Positions 1-12,383 of a DNA stretch of 62,000 bases are shown here, piece by piece. How positions within the stretch are numbered: the first letter of the stretch is position 1; each line of letters opens with the position of its first letter. A program made the position numbers and the translations under genes. Source of the DNA: Cristatella mucedo (lineage: Eukaryota; Bryozoa; Phylactolaemata; Cristatellidae); contig WPIO01000087.1 of NCBI GenBank assembly GCA_009760855.2, positions 515,001-577,000 of the forward strand. The letters run 5' to 3'. The notes beneath the pieces are model-generated. The model was not told the DNA's origin and made no database searches. It worked only from the letters and a program-made list of their open reading frames with translations.

Positions 1-205
1 TGGCACGATGACCAGGCTAGTTCCGACTACTAACAGTGTAGACCTGCATGGTCTGACGCTAGTTAGAACTCAAAACAATTACAGGTCACTCAAAAAACGC
101 AAGCCATTTACACCATTTACAGCCTATTACACGACAAGTTTGATGATGGAAAGGGAAAAAAAGTTTTGGCTAGTCGGCAAGTAGATGATAAGAAAAATTA
201 AATAA

Positions 206-352
206 TTAATTTGCACATTGCCCTACGAGAACCTCCCCTCTAACCAGGCGCTTCATATTTGTATTACAGGCCTGGAGCTCAAAATGCAGGCCTTCAATGG
301 CACGCACCCAACCACTGGACAAAACCACAGTGCCACCAATTTGGACCAAGTG
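206..352 (-). CDS. Candidate terminal coding exon of an unidentified gene
   Basis: On the minus strand a pyrimidine-rich tract ending in TTTCAG (acceptor AG just above position 352) is followed by 48 codons open to a TAA at 206-208. The peptide is well mixed and protein-like, with a GTVVLSSGWVRAIEGLHFEL stretch and a Cys/Asn/Arg-rich end (QACNTNMKRLVRGEVL). There is no start codon, so this would be the last exon of a gene running in from higher coordinates. I do not recognise the family. An upstream partner exon was sought at 420-760; nothing with consistent phase was convincing. The AT-rich DNA just after the stop could hold a polyadenylation site. The call rests on the acceptor, composition and open frame only. 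Confidence 0.4.
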   Translation of the reverse strand, partial: HLVQIGGTVVLSSGWVRAIEGLHFELQACNTNMKRLVRGEVLVGQCAN

Positions 353-814
353 CTGAAACGAAATAGAAAATATTAGTCGCGTGTTCAGGTGTAAACTGGT
401 ATCGCTTCTTCCAAATTATTTCCGAAGACAACAAGTTCTAGGACGTTTTGAAGTCGACTTCGGCACCTTCTAACATCTTGACAGAACAGTGGTAAATGCT
501 ACAGGACCAAGTGAGTGATCTGTTGGCCATATCTTGGGACACCAGCTGCGCGTGCAGAAACCACTGGTAACATAATCAAATGCTTCGTGACTTCATCGGC
601 ATCCCTTTTTAGGCAAACAGTCTGCTATTCATATTCTACTGTTACCTATGAAGTATGATTCAACTCGAAGCAGACAATGGTAAACTTCATAAAGATTCTA
701 TCCTTCCTGCTGTTTTACGACCAAAAATGTAATAACTTCCTTTACTTAGCACCTCATTTCGACTGGTACGGCAGAAGGATTCATGATTGAATTTACAATT
801 TTGCCACTCACAAG
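353..814. other. Unassigned, possible intron
   Basis: No supportable gene or repeat. If the exon just below is real, this is its upstream intron on the minus strand. Short open stretches with AG/GT borders exist near 470-560 and 640-700, but their frames close. Confidence 0.3.
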
Positions 815-1170
815 CAGGTCCTTTCATTTGCTTGCTACAGCATACCTATCATAACTACTGTCCAATCAGGCTAGGGGATCTTACCACCTGCTCTTTTGCT
901 CAACTCACGACTGATGTCATGACACCCCCTGACTTGACGACATTTAAAAAGAAGCTAAAACGCACCCATTTCTTACAGCGATTTCTGGGTACTTGCAATT
1001 TGTTCTTGGTGTGCTCACTGTACTGACATTTTGTCACTGTCCTGACATTTTGCCCATTTTGCCACTGGCCATATTGACATGCTTCTTTTACAGTATATGT
1101 GAAGCACATGAAAAGAGATTTAGTTCTCTGAGAGTGTGTGATGACAATAATTATTATTATTATTCTTACT
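815..1170 (+). mobile_element. LINE family A relic, 3' end
   Basis: Old 3' fragment of the L2-like LINE called family A here. It matches the end of the reverse transcriptase ORF (the CCTGACTTGACGACATTTAAAAAG region, encoding the PDLTTFKKKLK end) and runs to the terminal hairpin (GAAGCACATGAAAAGAGATTTAGTTCTCTGAGAG) and an ATT-repeat tail near 1150-1168. The 3' UTR between them is partly deleted and diverged. Confidence 0.7.
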
Positions 1171-1489
1171 CCAGCAAGGAGAGACCTAACCAGGGTCTCA
1201 CACCGAAATAGAATAGTTACACAGGGTTCAAGGCAGCAACAACCCCGACACTGGACATTACTACCTCAGCTTAGGGAAAACTTTCGCCAAGTTCATCGGA
1301 TAAAAGCGATCTCTGCCGGTGGATGGCCCCCAGTCCTGGAATGTCCCGACGATAGCTAACAAGATCTCTGTACAGTGAGCAATCAAGCAAATCAGGGACC
1401 TCGTCATCCCACTCTGCTGGCACGACGACACCTCGACATGGGCAAAGGAGAACCTCTGGCCAGGATTCTGGAGCTCCTCTGGCAGCAAC

Positions 1490-1620
1490 ACTACGGGAGG
1501 TCAAAACTCCGGGAGGTCAAAACTCCGGGAGGTCAAAGCTCCGGGAGGTCGAAACTCAAAACTACGGGAGGTCAAAACTATGGGAGGTCAAAACTACGGG
1601 AGGTCAAAACTCCGGGAGCC
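1490..1620 (+). repeat. Minisatellite, 16-bp unit
   Basis: About eight tandem copies of a 16-bp unit, CTCCGGGAGGTCAAAA, alternating with CTACGGGAGGTCAAAA variants. One unit is shortened near 1552-1560. Because 16 is not a multiple of three, the repeat shifts frame and is not a coding repeat. Confidence 0.9.
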
Positions 1621-2080
1621 CAAGACTCTGCAGAACTGGCAGCAGGCTGCACAACCCAAGACAGTGCCAAGCATCGGTACGCTAAGCTACGATCTGTACT
1701 GCACTGCCAACAGCTGGCACAGCCCATCCCAATCCACCCTGGCTAACCCAGCTGGTGTGAAATGCAGGCAGCCGGTTTGTGAGACAGCTGCCCGAAGCAT
1801 AAAGACGGCAAGCTGCAGAAGCAGGGGCAGCAGAGGCAGCTCAAAGTTGCAAGTGGTTGAGTGCAAAAGATGGCCAGCCAGCCGGCTGGCCACCGGCTGG
1901 CTGCACAGCACTGGGCGCTAGCGGCCGGCGTTGAACAGAATGACCTATACTTTCGGTGCAAGCATTGTGCATGGCTGCAGGTGCTGCTGCCCTGCCCAGC
2001 TCATCTGCAAGCTGGTGGTACCAGGCAGGCAGCGATGGCCTATGCCGACGTTGGTGGCCCAAGGCCACAGCTTGATCAAA

Positions 2081-2084
<4 letters not shown>

Positions 2085-2166
<82 letters not shown>
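2085..2166 (+). repeat. (CT)n microsatellite
   Basis: Uninterrupted CT dinucleotide array of about 80 bp. It creates artificial Leu-Ser and Arg-Glu ORFs on the two strands. Confidence 0.98.
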
Positions 2167-2168
<2 letters not shown>

Positions 2169-4844
2169 CACTCCTGCACATGGTTGTGCTTACGTGAACT
2201 GCTATTGGGTTGCCAAAAGCACCCCCTCACTGTCAGCAGAAGAAGTGTGGCCACCAAGACCAAGCCTTAGAGCCACCCAAGCCTTAGACAGCTACGGCTT
2301 GGGTGCTCGGACTGGCGCTGCCAGCATGCCACCATTCCACTCGATGCTGGCAGTGCAGCAGTTTTATCTTGTCACTGCTCTACCACGAGGTGCCGAGGCA
2401 AACTGTAAAGAGGCCAGAGGCACACCGTCAGAGGAGCTTGAAGCCACCCCCCCCCCACTGGGGCTAGGGACTTTGGACGATTGAGACTGGACAGGAGACT
2501 GGAGACGATTGGGTAAGGTGGCGTAGAAGTGGCTAGCCGGCAGGTACAGTGTACCACTGGCTCCATCCCAGTCCGATGGCTCTTTGCAAGCCCATTGAAA
2601 AGCACTGTCGGCAGGACAAAAGGGAGCTGTTAAAGTCAATTGACTGTGCATCAGTCTCCAAGGTACAAAAGCTGTTACCCAACTCGGTCGCGAGTAACGC
2701 AGCCAGGGGAAGGTGGTTGAATGGGTGACTCGAACAATACCGGAGCCTCCACCTCCACGGAGCACGGCAGCACATGCACGTCATCGTAGCTGGTTTGGCA
2801 AAGCCTGTAGCCGACAGATGTACACGAAATGACTGGCGATAAAATTGGGGCACACATACAGGCAAGCATTAATGCTAGTGAATACTCATATGAAACTTGC
2901 CTGGATGCTTTGGGCAGGGGCTCTGAATTTGGATGTGTGTCAACCTATAGTAGCCATGTCACACACACACACACCCAAGTAGGCTTCCTGAGCCACACGG
3001 GAGCACCACCCGAGGTCACCTAACATGTAACATGTGGTATATATATTTCGAGTGACACCAGCCCCAAATATCGCACTGCAGCAGGTCCTACCTTTCAGAG
3101 GCGTCCCGACGGTGGCACTGGGCAGCAGAGGCTGTGCCGCCGCCGGCAGTAGCTGCTCAGCAGAGGCTGTGCCGCCCAGGAGCAAAGCCCCGCGAGCTTT
3201 GTCCACAGCGCCGAGCATCCGACACTGGAGAGCTGCAGTCGACAAAAGTCGAGTGTGCCTGTCTACCACCGTCCGAACGCCGTCATCGAATAGGACAAGA
3301 AGGAAGCAGATCCCCAGATCATCCCGGTCGCGTGGCTGAAACGGCAAAAGAAAAAGATCCGACTCGATCAATGCGACCTGCTCAAGCACCTCTGCGGTGG
3401 CTGGCAACGGCTACTGTGCACGACCGAAGCCCATCAGGTAGCCGACTTGAAAGTTGCATGTTGCAGACCTGGGAGCAGGAAGTAGCCAGCCAGCCATCCA
3501 GGGCTGCTGACGTCAAATGCTGGTGCTGCTAGGCCAACCGATGACGTTTATGCCGAGTTTACTTGCAGCCCCCAATGAGATATGCTGTAGCACTGGCTAG
3601 GAATGACTGATTCAGGAGTCGCAAGGGCAGCTGGAGGCAACAGGGGGGAGGGAGGGAGGGAGGGGGAGGAGGACTCTGGCATTGGAGGCTAATGCTCTAC
3701 TGCAGAAAAACATGCACTGTGACGTAAGCAGACCAGTCTGGGGCTGGAGTGTGGTCCAACATTCCACTCGACCACAATGGCCACAAGCAAGTGCTGTACG
3801 ACTGGTTCAGTGGAAAAGCCACCGACGACACAACAGAGTGACTTGGAAAAAGAGGTGATTCGGCGAGAAAGAAGGTTGCCAGCGCTGCGATCGCAGCCAG
3901 CAGAGGGGCTGAGCTCGAGGCCCCACTGCGGCTGCCGATGGTAGAGAGCTGCCGGACGATGACCCTGCCATTTCGGAGTGCAGCAAGCTACTCATCGGCA
4001 CGACCACTGACTGGCCCAGCACCGGCAGTGGCCGGCCTCGCTGGTGCTCTCGCAGCCAGGCTCTTGAATGCTGGCGATGTCCCTGACACCAGGGTGACGA
4101 CAGTGCGACGGCAGGACAGCAGCAGCCGCAGCAGCAGTCCCACCCCTTCCCCTCACCTTCCTCGGTGACTCGGTCGGCTAAAGCCAGAGACAAGCCACTC
4201 CAGCAGCACAGCATTCACATCCCAAATACCGAGACTGCTTGATGGATAATGGATAGCTGGCCGAGTGAAGGCAGCCAGCCAGCAAGCTACTAGGCCCTCC
4301 TACCCATTCAGGCATGAGAGCAGCAGCAGCACCAGCCTGCAGCTCCTGAATGCTGCTACTGGGGGGGGCTGCTGCCAAGCAGTGGCTGATCGTGGCCATA
4401 TTGTGCACCAGCTGGATCTGCAGGCAGGCCGGAGCTCGGTAACCGAGCAAAGGGCTACTTACTACTGGCTCCTCCGGTAGCAAACAGCTGCCTTCATTAT
4501 ACTTGCAGAAATGACCCAAATTATTAAACTGCAGCTGGGTAACTGCTGAAGCTACAGTAGGGCTACCAGGCCAAGCTTCATTGCCTGAGTCAGCAGCCAT
4601 CGAAATTCACATACCGAGCAGAGCAGGACCCCAGCTCGCAGTCCATCCTACCCACACTCCAGCCCCGGCCTGAGTGGCATGTAGGAAGCGGCCGAGCTGG
4701 GGGGGGGGGGTTAGAGGGCTGGCTGCACCTGGTGCTGGTTGGTGGGTGGGCTCTGACTGAACTGCCGAGCCTTGTACACTTGTAAGTGGGAGCAACAACA
4801 CAGGGACGGTGGCTCCTCCAACGGCCCATTGGCTAGCAGCAGGA

Positions 4845-4846
<2 letters not shown>

Positions 4847-4880
<34 letters not shown>
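4847..4880 (+). repeat. (CCAG)n microsatellite
   Basis: Eight and a half tandem CCAG tetranucleotides. Confidence 0.95.
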
Positions 4881-5300
4881 GAATGCACTCCATGCAAACA
4901 AGCAGTGGTTAATTACAGCTCAAGAGGGGTTGTATTCTCTACCCAAATAACAGTTGCCAGGTCCCACACTGAAGAGTGTGCAGCCTCTTCTACCACTCCA
5001 GCCTGCCAAATCATTGCCAGCTTCATGGAATAAGGAAGTGTGCATACCGAATACCCAGTACACGGACCAGCAAGCTCCGGCCGGTCGACAGCCAACAGGA
5101 AGTCTGGCAAAAACAAGATACCAGGGAGAGACAGAGACTGAGACAGAGAGACCGAACGTGATAAGAAAGAGCAATGGAGAGCAGTGGAGACAAGCACTGA
5201 CAATGGTGGAGACCAAATGAAGGTGATACGGACAATGATAGAGAAACAGGCAGAGACATGGGAAGACAGACGGGCCAGCAGACAGGCAGCAGCTGGAAGC

Positions 5301-5301
5301 C

Positions 5302-5336
<35 letters not shown>
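5301..5336 (+). repeat. (CAGA)n microsatellite
   Basis: Nine tandem CAGA units within a longer purine-rich, CAGA-biased stretch (about 5100-5340). Confidence 0.95.
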
Positions 5337-5574
5337 GGCAAACAAAGGCAGTCGCCGGCAGAGCTTAAGGCTTCAGCTTTAGTAGACCAAAGTATAGGTA
5401 CTGACTCCTGGTGGGAGAGAGAGAATTTCTTCCCTTGCCCTGGATTCTTCCATGGCGTTATGCCACTGGCTGGTGGGTAAGCATCTCTCTGCAGAGATCC
5501 ACTGGCTATCTGCCATCTGTCAAGGAGTGGGCAAAACAAGGCCAACCGAGGGAGAATGCTACTGCGATTGTGGT

Positions 5575-5800
5575 TCAACCTTTTTGTGCTTATGCATGCT
5601 GACACTGTGCATGCTGCCACTAACCATACTTGCATGCTGACCCTGTGCATGTCACCCTTAACCATGCTATTATTGTTGTTTATTGAGCATGTTACCACTA
5701 ACCATTCGATCGTGCTTCTTTGCAGCAAATGAAGAGTGCCTAGAAAGAGATTGAGTTCTCTGAGGGCACTTTATCAAGTATATTATTATTATTATTACTG
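5575..5800 (+). mobile_element. LINE family A, 3' UTR fragment
   Basis: 3' UTR fragment of family A: two related GCATGCTGACACTGTGCATGCTGCCACTAACC-type blocks, the CAGCAAATGAAGAGTGCC segment, the terminal hairpin (AAGAGATTGAGTTCTCT inside GTGCC/GGCAC arms) and an ATT tail at 5781-5796. Confidence 0.85.
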
Positions 5801-6238
5801 CATCTCAACAGAGCACTTACCAGTCCTAGCATTTAAAGCCTCCGGGAACAGACGGCACTGCTATCTAAACTACATCGCGCAAAAGGCTAACTGGGACTGT
5901 GGAAGTAGTTTGACTAGGCTAAACCGAACCTTGGACAAAACGAACAGTCGAGCAGCAGGACGGCGTGCAGCTAGGTGAGTGAGATCGAGACGTTTGGTGC
6001 AGACACCCGGGAGATCTCATCGTCGAGCTGCGGTTCAGGCCCTCATACAGACAAAAAAGATAGCCACTCCATGAACTGCTTGGTGGCAATTCCTGTCTTA
6101 TCTGACAAAGGCCAGCAGGGCTCTGACGAACGACACCCTGTCTGCGGTTGGCTCGCCCATGCCTGTGTACAGTTCTTTTCACCAAGTGCTTGCATTACCC
6201 AGAAGTACTTTCCGGCAGGCGAACTAGGGGTACAAGGT

Positions 6239-6384
6239 GAGGGTACAAAGCAGGTAATGACCCCGAAGCCAAGGCCCCACTCAGCAGGACTCATGATCGT
6301 CAAGCATCACCGAGGGTACAAAGCAGGTAATGACCCCGAAGCCAAGGCCCTACTCAGCAGGACTCATGATCGTCAAGCATCACC
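6239..6384 (+). repeat. Tandem duplication, 73-bp unit
   Basis: Two adjacent copies (6239-6311 and 6312-6384) that differ at one site (GGCCCCAC versus GGCCCTAC). The near identity suggests a recent local duplication. Confidence 0.95.
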
Positions 6385-6780
6385 GGGCCCTGCAACTGGG
6401 CCCCCTGGTCTCAGCCAGCTGGCAGTGACCGAATGCCTGGCGAAAGCAGTAAGGGGGCACGGAGGGGGGGGCGGAGCTTCTTGGGGTTGATAGGGGGTTT
6501 AGAGCGAAACCACACCAACAAGGCATGCTGCTCAGGACTGAAGTGCAGCAGCACTAAAGCCAAGTTCTCTCTCTACATGTTCAACTGCCGAGCAAGCCAT
6601 GCCACGTGAGATAGAGAGGAAGCTACAGAGAAAGCAGTAAAAAGACTTGCCGACAGAGCATGACTTTGGCATTTCAGATGTCAAATCTGAAAACGACTGG
6701 CTCGAGTAAAGGCAATTCACCAGGCCGGCTACCACAGCCAACGATTCGTTAGCAAGTACCCCCTTGGTGTCGGACTGGTG

Positions 6781-6832
6781 AACAGCTCCTTGGTAAGGGG
6801 GGGGAACAGCTCCTTGGTAAGGGGGGGGGGGG
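6781..6832 (+). repeat. Tandem duplication ending in G-runs
   Basis: A 24-bp unit, AACAGCTCCTTGGTAAGGGGGGGG, occurs twice in tandem. The second copy ends in a longer G-run. Confidence 0.9.
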
Positions 6833-8948
6833 TAGGGATACCGGTAGGTAGCAGTGCCAGGCCCAAAATGTGGGATACTCCATTCATCGTCAGTTGGTTT
6901 GGCCAGCTCCCATCCCTCTGCCCTCTCTGCAACCGAGCATTAGCTCTAGCTGTAGGCAGCTGCTGCTGCTGCTGATTGACTGGGTGGGTGGTGGATGAGG
7001 GACATCGTTTGAGGACCGAGTTCAAGAGGATCTGCCAGGTCAACCCCGTGCCGCCAGCTCTGGCTCCTGATCTAGAGCCTCGCTGACCAGGTGCCAGTGG
7101 GTCCTTACAGGCCGTTGCCCTCACCTCAAGGTTGATCCTGGTGGGGCTGCCTGAAGGGCACCTGCCACTCCAGGGCTGCCGGCAGCAGCTGCAGCCTGGG
7201 AGTGGCAGGTGCCCACAGCCTGTCCGCTGGGAGCCGAAAAGCTCCCGGATGGAGATTCAGTTCCCTCTTGGTACTGTAGGAACAACACAACTATTATTAT
7301 TACTGATGCTATCATTATCATTATATTACATTTGCAGTAACTGTATAAGATACTGGCTCTAGAAGAGGCAGCACTAGCAGGCGCTCGGCTGGCTGTGGAA
7401 TGCAGAGCAGGCAATGCAGCTGGATTTCAGCATAACTCTCCCATCGATAGACTAGAAGTAATCCTGCACAGGCTACCAACGAACGCTAGCTGGTGAAGGA
7501 AACCACAAGGGCACAAGTCTGGCAAGCGGCACTTCGGCTTGTAAAAATAATGATAATAATTACGCTAATAATGACGATGATATGTTTGATATAGCACCGT
7601 CAGATAACACTCGAGTGCAGTGGGCACCTGGTCCTGGCGAAGAAGCCGGCGTGAGCACGAGCACCAGCAAGCTGGTGAGGGGAGGGGCAAGGCAGGGCAC
7701 GTCCGGGCAAGCCCCAACCCCAACTGGCCACCACCGAGCCTGCAGCTGGCATATGCATGAGCTGGCACAGAGAGCAGCTGCCGAACAGCATATGCAAGCC
7801 TGGTGCTCGAGCAGCTGCCGTCGCAGCAGGAGAGCAATCCAGCCGGGCCCCTGCAGGGATGCTGCTGTAGGAGGGCTCACGGCTGCTGCCAAGTCAGACG
7901 ACAAGCAGCCGCTGACGTCACACGTGGAACCTACCCAAGTCCCAGGCATGTCCGGCTGATTGGAAGAGGCAGCAGGCTAGAGGCTAGAGGCTAGAGGCCA
8001 GGAAGTGCCCACCGAGCAAAGCATTGCTCGACCTGTGGCTGGTCCTTTCTGACACGAACATTCACTTCGGCCCCTTCGGCCAGATACCAGGGAATCCATG
8101 AATTATATAATAACGAGAGAGATAACGAGCATAACCTCCAACTGCATGATTGCATTGAGATGAGAGCAATCTGTAATGGCAGACTGGGTGGCAGTGATTC
8201 AATGGCTGGAGCTTGGCAGCAATAAAAGAGAGCCAGACGTCGGGTTGTCACTGCAGCCCTGCAGGCACTGCAGGCTGCTGCCCCCTGCAACTGACACGTG
8301 CATGTTGTGCCGCCCCCCCCCCCCCCCCCAGGGCTCACAAGCTGGGACACAATCTAGCGATGGCCAGCTTTCCAACTGGACGAAGGCGAAGGTTGAGACA
8401 GCACTGTCGGTTAACGACAATCTCGTCGGCAGTCGTCTGTCGTCTCTTTGGCTCGTAATACCTACATCCGTGTGTGTTAAAGGCTAAAGTTGTACTGACT
8501 CAGCAGCCAATCCTCAGATATGGGCACAGTGGGGACTCCGCGAGGCGACTGCTACACTTTGACCTTTCTAGAGGCAGCTGCCGGTAGAAAGGCAAATGAT
8601 CATGCCGATTGGCTTGGCTGCAGGACAAACCGGTTCAGTTCAAGGATGGAGGAGACCAAGGGACAGAGCTCCCGAAGTTGCCGGGTGGAGCCTGAAAGGC
8701 GACAAGCTGATGGAAGACTTCAACCAGAACCGGAACCGGACGACCAGCCTGAGCACTTTCATCAAGGCTCATCCCCATTTACTGAGGCCCGAACTGTGCT
8801 GCTTGCGAATGGGATACGTTACGTGCCGATTACTGCCGATTATTGATCGTTTTTTGGAGGTGGACAACACAAGTCGTCGGACATTAGTTAAGCACGACAG
8901 ACGACTTCTTCCTGGGCTGAGATGCTTGCAAGACAGATGGACGACTGC

Positions 8949-9235
<287 letters not shown>

Positions 9236-9329
9236 CTCTCAGGGCTGAATAAAGGAACCGGAAAGCTGCAGGCCTGGGCTCCAGTCGCTATGATAGGGAT
9301 GATTCGAAGCAAAAGTCTCCTTCAGTCCT

Positions 9330-9508
9330 AAATAAATAAATACAAGCTGATTTAACCGCCTCTTTATGTATAGCGACCGAAGAGCCTTGACGGCCATCAC
9401 CACAGCTTGCAGCAGTGATAAAGGATCGCTCACCGCAGGATTCGAACCCACGACCTCGGGTCGAGGTCGTGAAAAGCAACCACCTTACCTAGTGAGCCAT
9501 CACGGCTA
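9330..9508 (-). mobile_element. tRNA-derived SINE (family S1)
   Basis: On the minus strand it begins AGCCGTGATGGCTCACTAGG (box A-like) and carries GGGTTCGAATCC (box B) about 45 bp further on. A non-tRNA body (TTTATCACTGCTGCAAGC, then CGTCAAGGCTCTTC) follows and ends in an ATTTATTTATT tail. Four other copies lie at 12384, 13661, 26959 and 55151. The internal RNA polymerase III boxes and dispersed copies make this a SINE and not a tRNA gene. Confidence 0.85.
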
Positions 9509-9625
9509 AGTCCTGCCCGTGTGGCCACAGCTGCAGCTGCTGCTGCATTCCCGGCGATTGGCCAGCTATCCTGTCCTTGCCGGCCGGTGGAGCTCAAATG
9601 CACACCAGGCAGGTATTGGTGCAGT

Positions 9626-9736
9626 CAGGGTCGGACCATAATTAGGAAGCCGAAGGAAGCAGCCTCAGTCTCAGCTTATACGCTGTGAGGTCGAGGTCGG
9701 GTCCCTTTGCTTGGCCTAATCATGGCTATGCCCCTG
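9626..9736. mobile_element. Candidate short hAT-like MITE
   Basis: Left end CAGGGTCGGACCATAATTAGG and the reverse complement of the right end (CAGGGGCATAGCCATGATTAGG) match at most positions, giving imperfect terminal inverted repeats around about 110 bp. CAGGGGC(G/A)TAGCC-type ends are common in hAT elements. No clear 8-bp target duplication was found, so this is tentative. Confidence 0.35.
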
Positions 9737-9739
9737 CAG

Positions 9740-10340
9740 AATGTCTGCAGAATGCCTCATCGGAGATTCGCCAGCCTTTATGGAGCATGGTCAGTTCAAA
9801 GTGAACAGCACAACGGCTCGAAATCTGCATCGCTGCAGCTGCTGTCGAATACCAGGGAGGGCCCTATATAAACGTGAAATTTGTACAGATAGCCACATAC
9901 CCAGCACTCACTTTTCGATTTCACAAAACGCGAAGAACCAGGACTAGACATGGGTCATTCGTCATCCTGCCCCGTCATCCTACGTCAACTGGCCCCGTCA
10001 CCCTACTATTGACAGCTGGCCGGGCCGAAGCAACAGTTCGGCAGCTCGGCAGCTGAGGCTGCTGAGGCTGCGATGGAGCCCAGCCCAGCCTACCCCAACC
10101 CGGCGGCTCACTCACCCAGTCGCAAGGCACACCCAAAGAGGGGCTAGAGACCTGCCGGGCCGAGCTGGCCTGCAGCCAATGCCATTCCAAGGTCACCCAT
10201 TAGGGATCTAACCCACTACCGGCCAGTACTGCAGCACATGACAAATGGCCGCCATAGCTAGAGGCAGCAGTCCTCTCTAGCAACTGCTCAGGTCAAGACC
10301 ACGCGGGATGGAACGAAAGAATTCTAGCTAGTGGGCCCAT
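9740..10340. other. Unassigned intergenic DNA
   Basis: No gene or recognised repeat. A short internal direct repeat of CCCCGTCA(T/C)CCTAC occurs at about 9969-10003. Confidence 0.3.
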
Positions 10341-10344
10341 GCGA

Positions 10345-10547
10345 TTTGTCCTTTATATGTGCTTATGCATGCTGACACTGTGCATGCTGCCACTAACCAG
10401 ATTTGCAAGCTGACCCTGTGCATGGCACCCTTAACCATGCTTGTTGTCTTTGAGCATGCTACTAAAAATTATTCGATCGTGCTTCCTTTGCAGCAAATGT
10501 AAAGTGCTAATAAGAGATTAAATTATCTGAGGGTATTATATCAAATG

Positions 10548-10596
<49 letters not shown>
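10345..10596 (+). mobile_element. LINE family A, 3' UTR with long ATT tail
   Basis: Family A 3' UTR (CTTATGCATGCTGACACTGTGCATGC onward), the CAGCAAATGTAAAG segment, a diverged terminal hairpin and an expanded (ATT)n tail of about 45 bp at 10551-10596. Confidence 0.85.
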
Positions 10597-10669
10597 GCTA
10601 ACCTCACCCACCCTGCACTGAACAGCGATGCATCCTGGCAGCAAGTGGACGTCGAGAGTTCAAGCGGCT

Positions 10670-10826
10670 AGATTAATTATAATTATAACAATGCACTTGA
10701 TAAAGCACCCTCAGAGAACTTAATCTCTCTCAGGGCGCTTTACATTTGCTGCAAAAGGAAATGCAATCGAATGGTGAGTAAAATCATGCTTGATAAACGA
10801 ACAAAATGAATAACATGGTTGAGAGA
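10670..10826 (-). mobile_element. LINE family A, 3' UTR fragment
   Basis: Reverse-oriented 3' end: the hairpin and GCGCTTTACATTTGCTGC segment, then the AATGCAATCGAATGGTGAG and CATGCTTGATAAAC blocks. At 10826-10890 a plus-strand hairpin half and ATT tail follow head-to-head, so two fragments are fused. Confidence 0.8.
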
Positions 10827-10929
10827 TTTAATTCTCTTTGGACGTCGAGCCAATGACTTATTATGAGTATTATTATTATTATTATATTTTTAATTGTTAC
10901 TAAAGGCGAGCCAGTTCCAGCTCTCAGTG

Positions 10930-12080
10930 TACGACCGCCGGCGAAGGTCGTTCAATGATGACGCCAGCTAAACGAACGCGAAGCCTTATGGGTGGTGCGG
11001 CGGTGTCCATCTGCGTCCGAGCAGCCATGCAATCTTATGCCTGCCGGCTGCCCGCCTCGTCGGCACGAACGCCGCTCGGCGGCGGCTTGTCCTAGCCGCA
11101 GTCGCCGCCGCCGCGGCGCTTCCTACCCGGGACGGGCGGCGAGGCGAGGCGAACGCACGCCGCATTGAAGCAAGCGGACGCCGGCGCAGTGCGAGCTGCC
11201 ACTCGGCCCCGTCGCTTCGCCGAGGCTGCCGGGCGGGCTGCCGCTCGCGCCGACGTGACGCCAGCGGCTTGCAAGCCCGCGCGTCGCCGCCGCCGCTGCG
11301 ATAGCGCGGACAAAAACGGTCGCGCGCCGGCGTTGGGCGCGCGCGGAGGCCCGCGGCGTGGTGGCGAGCGTCGCTGCTGAGGCTGTGGCGGCGACGGCGC
11401 TTACCTCCGCAACCTGTGGCTGGTCTCTCCCGCCCCCGCCCCCTCTACACAGCCGCCAGGGCGCGGTGCGTCGGCCTCGTTCGATATAGCGCAGCCGCAG
11501 CCGTCAGAGCTGCGCGCCCACTCGGTCTGGCGGGCGAGCAGCTCCGCAGTTCTGACTGAAGTCGTCCGCTCCGCTCCGAACGAAACGCTTCCGCTTGGAA
11601 CGAGATCAGCGACGACGCGCTGCGGAGCGCCCGAGAGATCGACGAACGGCAGCAAGCGGGAGCGCGAGCGCCAGCAGAGCAACCGGAAGTCGATCGCCCT
11701 GTCGGAGGTGTGCCTGCTAGGCGCCGGCGGGGTCCGCCCACTGGGCGGGCTCGGCCGTTCCGGCACCTGCCAAATGGAAACAGGTTGGCGAGACTGGACG
11801 CCGGGCGATGGTATCGTCTGCGTTGCACACTTTCCGCCTCGCCGCGGCGCCGTGAAGGTCGACGGGTTGGAGCTGGTTTGAAAACGAGTTTGCCTGAAGG
11901 TCTCACTGCTGACTCTCACCGTAGCCAAGTCGGGAAAAATGGCCGGCGGTCGAACGCAGCCAAACTTCCTCAAGGGTCTGCGAGCCACCGCCACGGGCAG
12001 CACTGTCCGGGTAGCGTACGAGACCAGCCGGCCGCGGAGGGTGGCGCTAACCGGACATGGATGATTGCAACTGCGGCGGC
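10930..12080. promoter_or_regulatory. CpG-rich patch, possible promoter island
   Basis: Very dense CpG and high G+C compared with both flanks, as in unmethylated promoter islands. On the plus strand an ATG in good context (GGGAAAAATGGCC, about 11935) opens a short frame, MAGGRTQPNFLKGLRATATG, that could be a first coding exon, with GT donors nearby. I do not recognise the peptide. The long minus-strand frames here are explained by composition. Confidence 0.35.
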
Positions 12081-12255
12081 AGCCCCTAATCTTATACAGG
12101 GATCGATCGTGGCTGTGGAAGCCGTTTTTCTAACGTACTTAACGAAGCTTTTAAACTTTAAGCAGTTGTCAAAGAGGATGCCTCGATTCCGATCACACGG
12201 TGAAGGTCGCACTGAAGCAGCAACGAGTTGCAGCATGAAAACCGTACCCAAAGGT
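12080..12255 (-). mobile_element. LINE family B relic
   Basis: The minus-strand translation (VRPSPCDRNRGILFDNCLKF, then RKTASTA) matches the family B segment [20 protein letters not shown] ... QKTASTAS encoded at 53.7 kb. Diverged and short. Confidence 0.7.
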
Positions 12256-12383
12256 TAGTGACTTACCGGATATTGAACCTGCAAAAAGACAACGAGTATC
12301 ACGCTTAGGCCAACGTGCCAAACCAAATATGAAGACACTCGTGACCATCGGATTGTTTCAGTACAGTGTTAGGTTAAAAAAAA

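Noticed and set aside
1490-1620. CRISPR-like array
   Set aside because: Direct 16-bp tandem units without unique spacers, in an animal genome; a minisatellite.
2940-3407. 155-codon minus ORF
   Set aside because: GC-rich low-complexity composition with overlapping frames on the other strand; no domain or splice signals.
9420-9508. tRNA gene on the minus strand
   Set aside because: Boxes A and B are present, but the same unit with a non-tRNA body is dispersed through the window and the cloverleaf is not intact, so it is a SINE.
11092-12003. Long Arg/Ala/Pro-rich ORFs on both strands
   Set aside because: CpG-rich composition lowers stop frequency; no domain, and overlapping frames are equally open.
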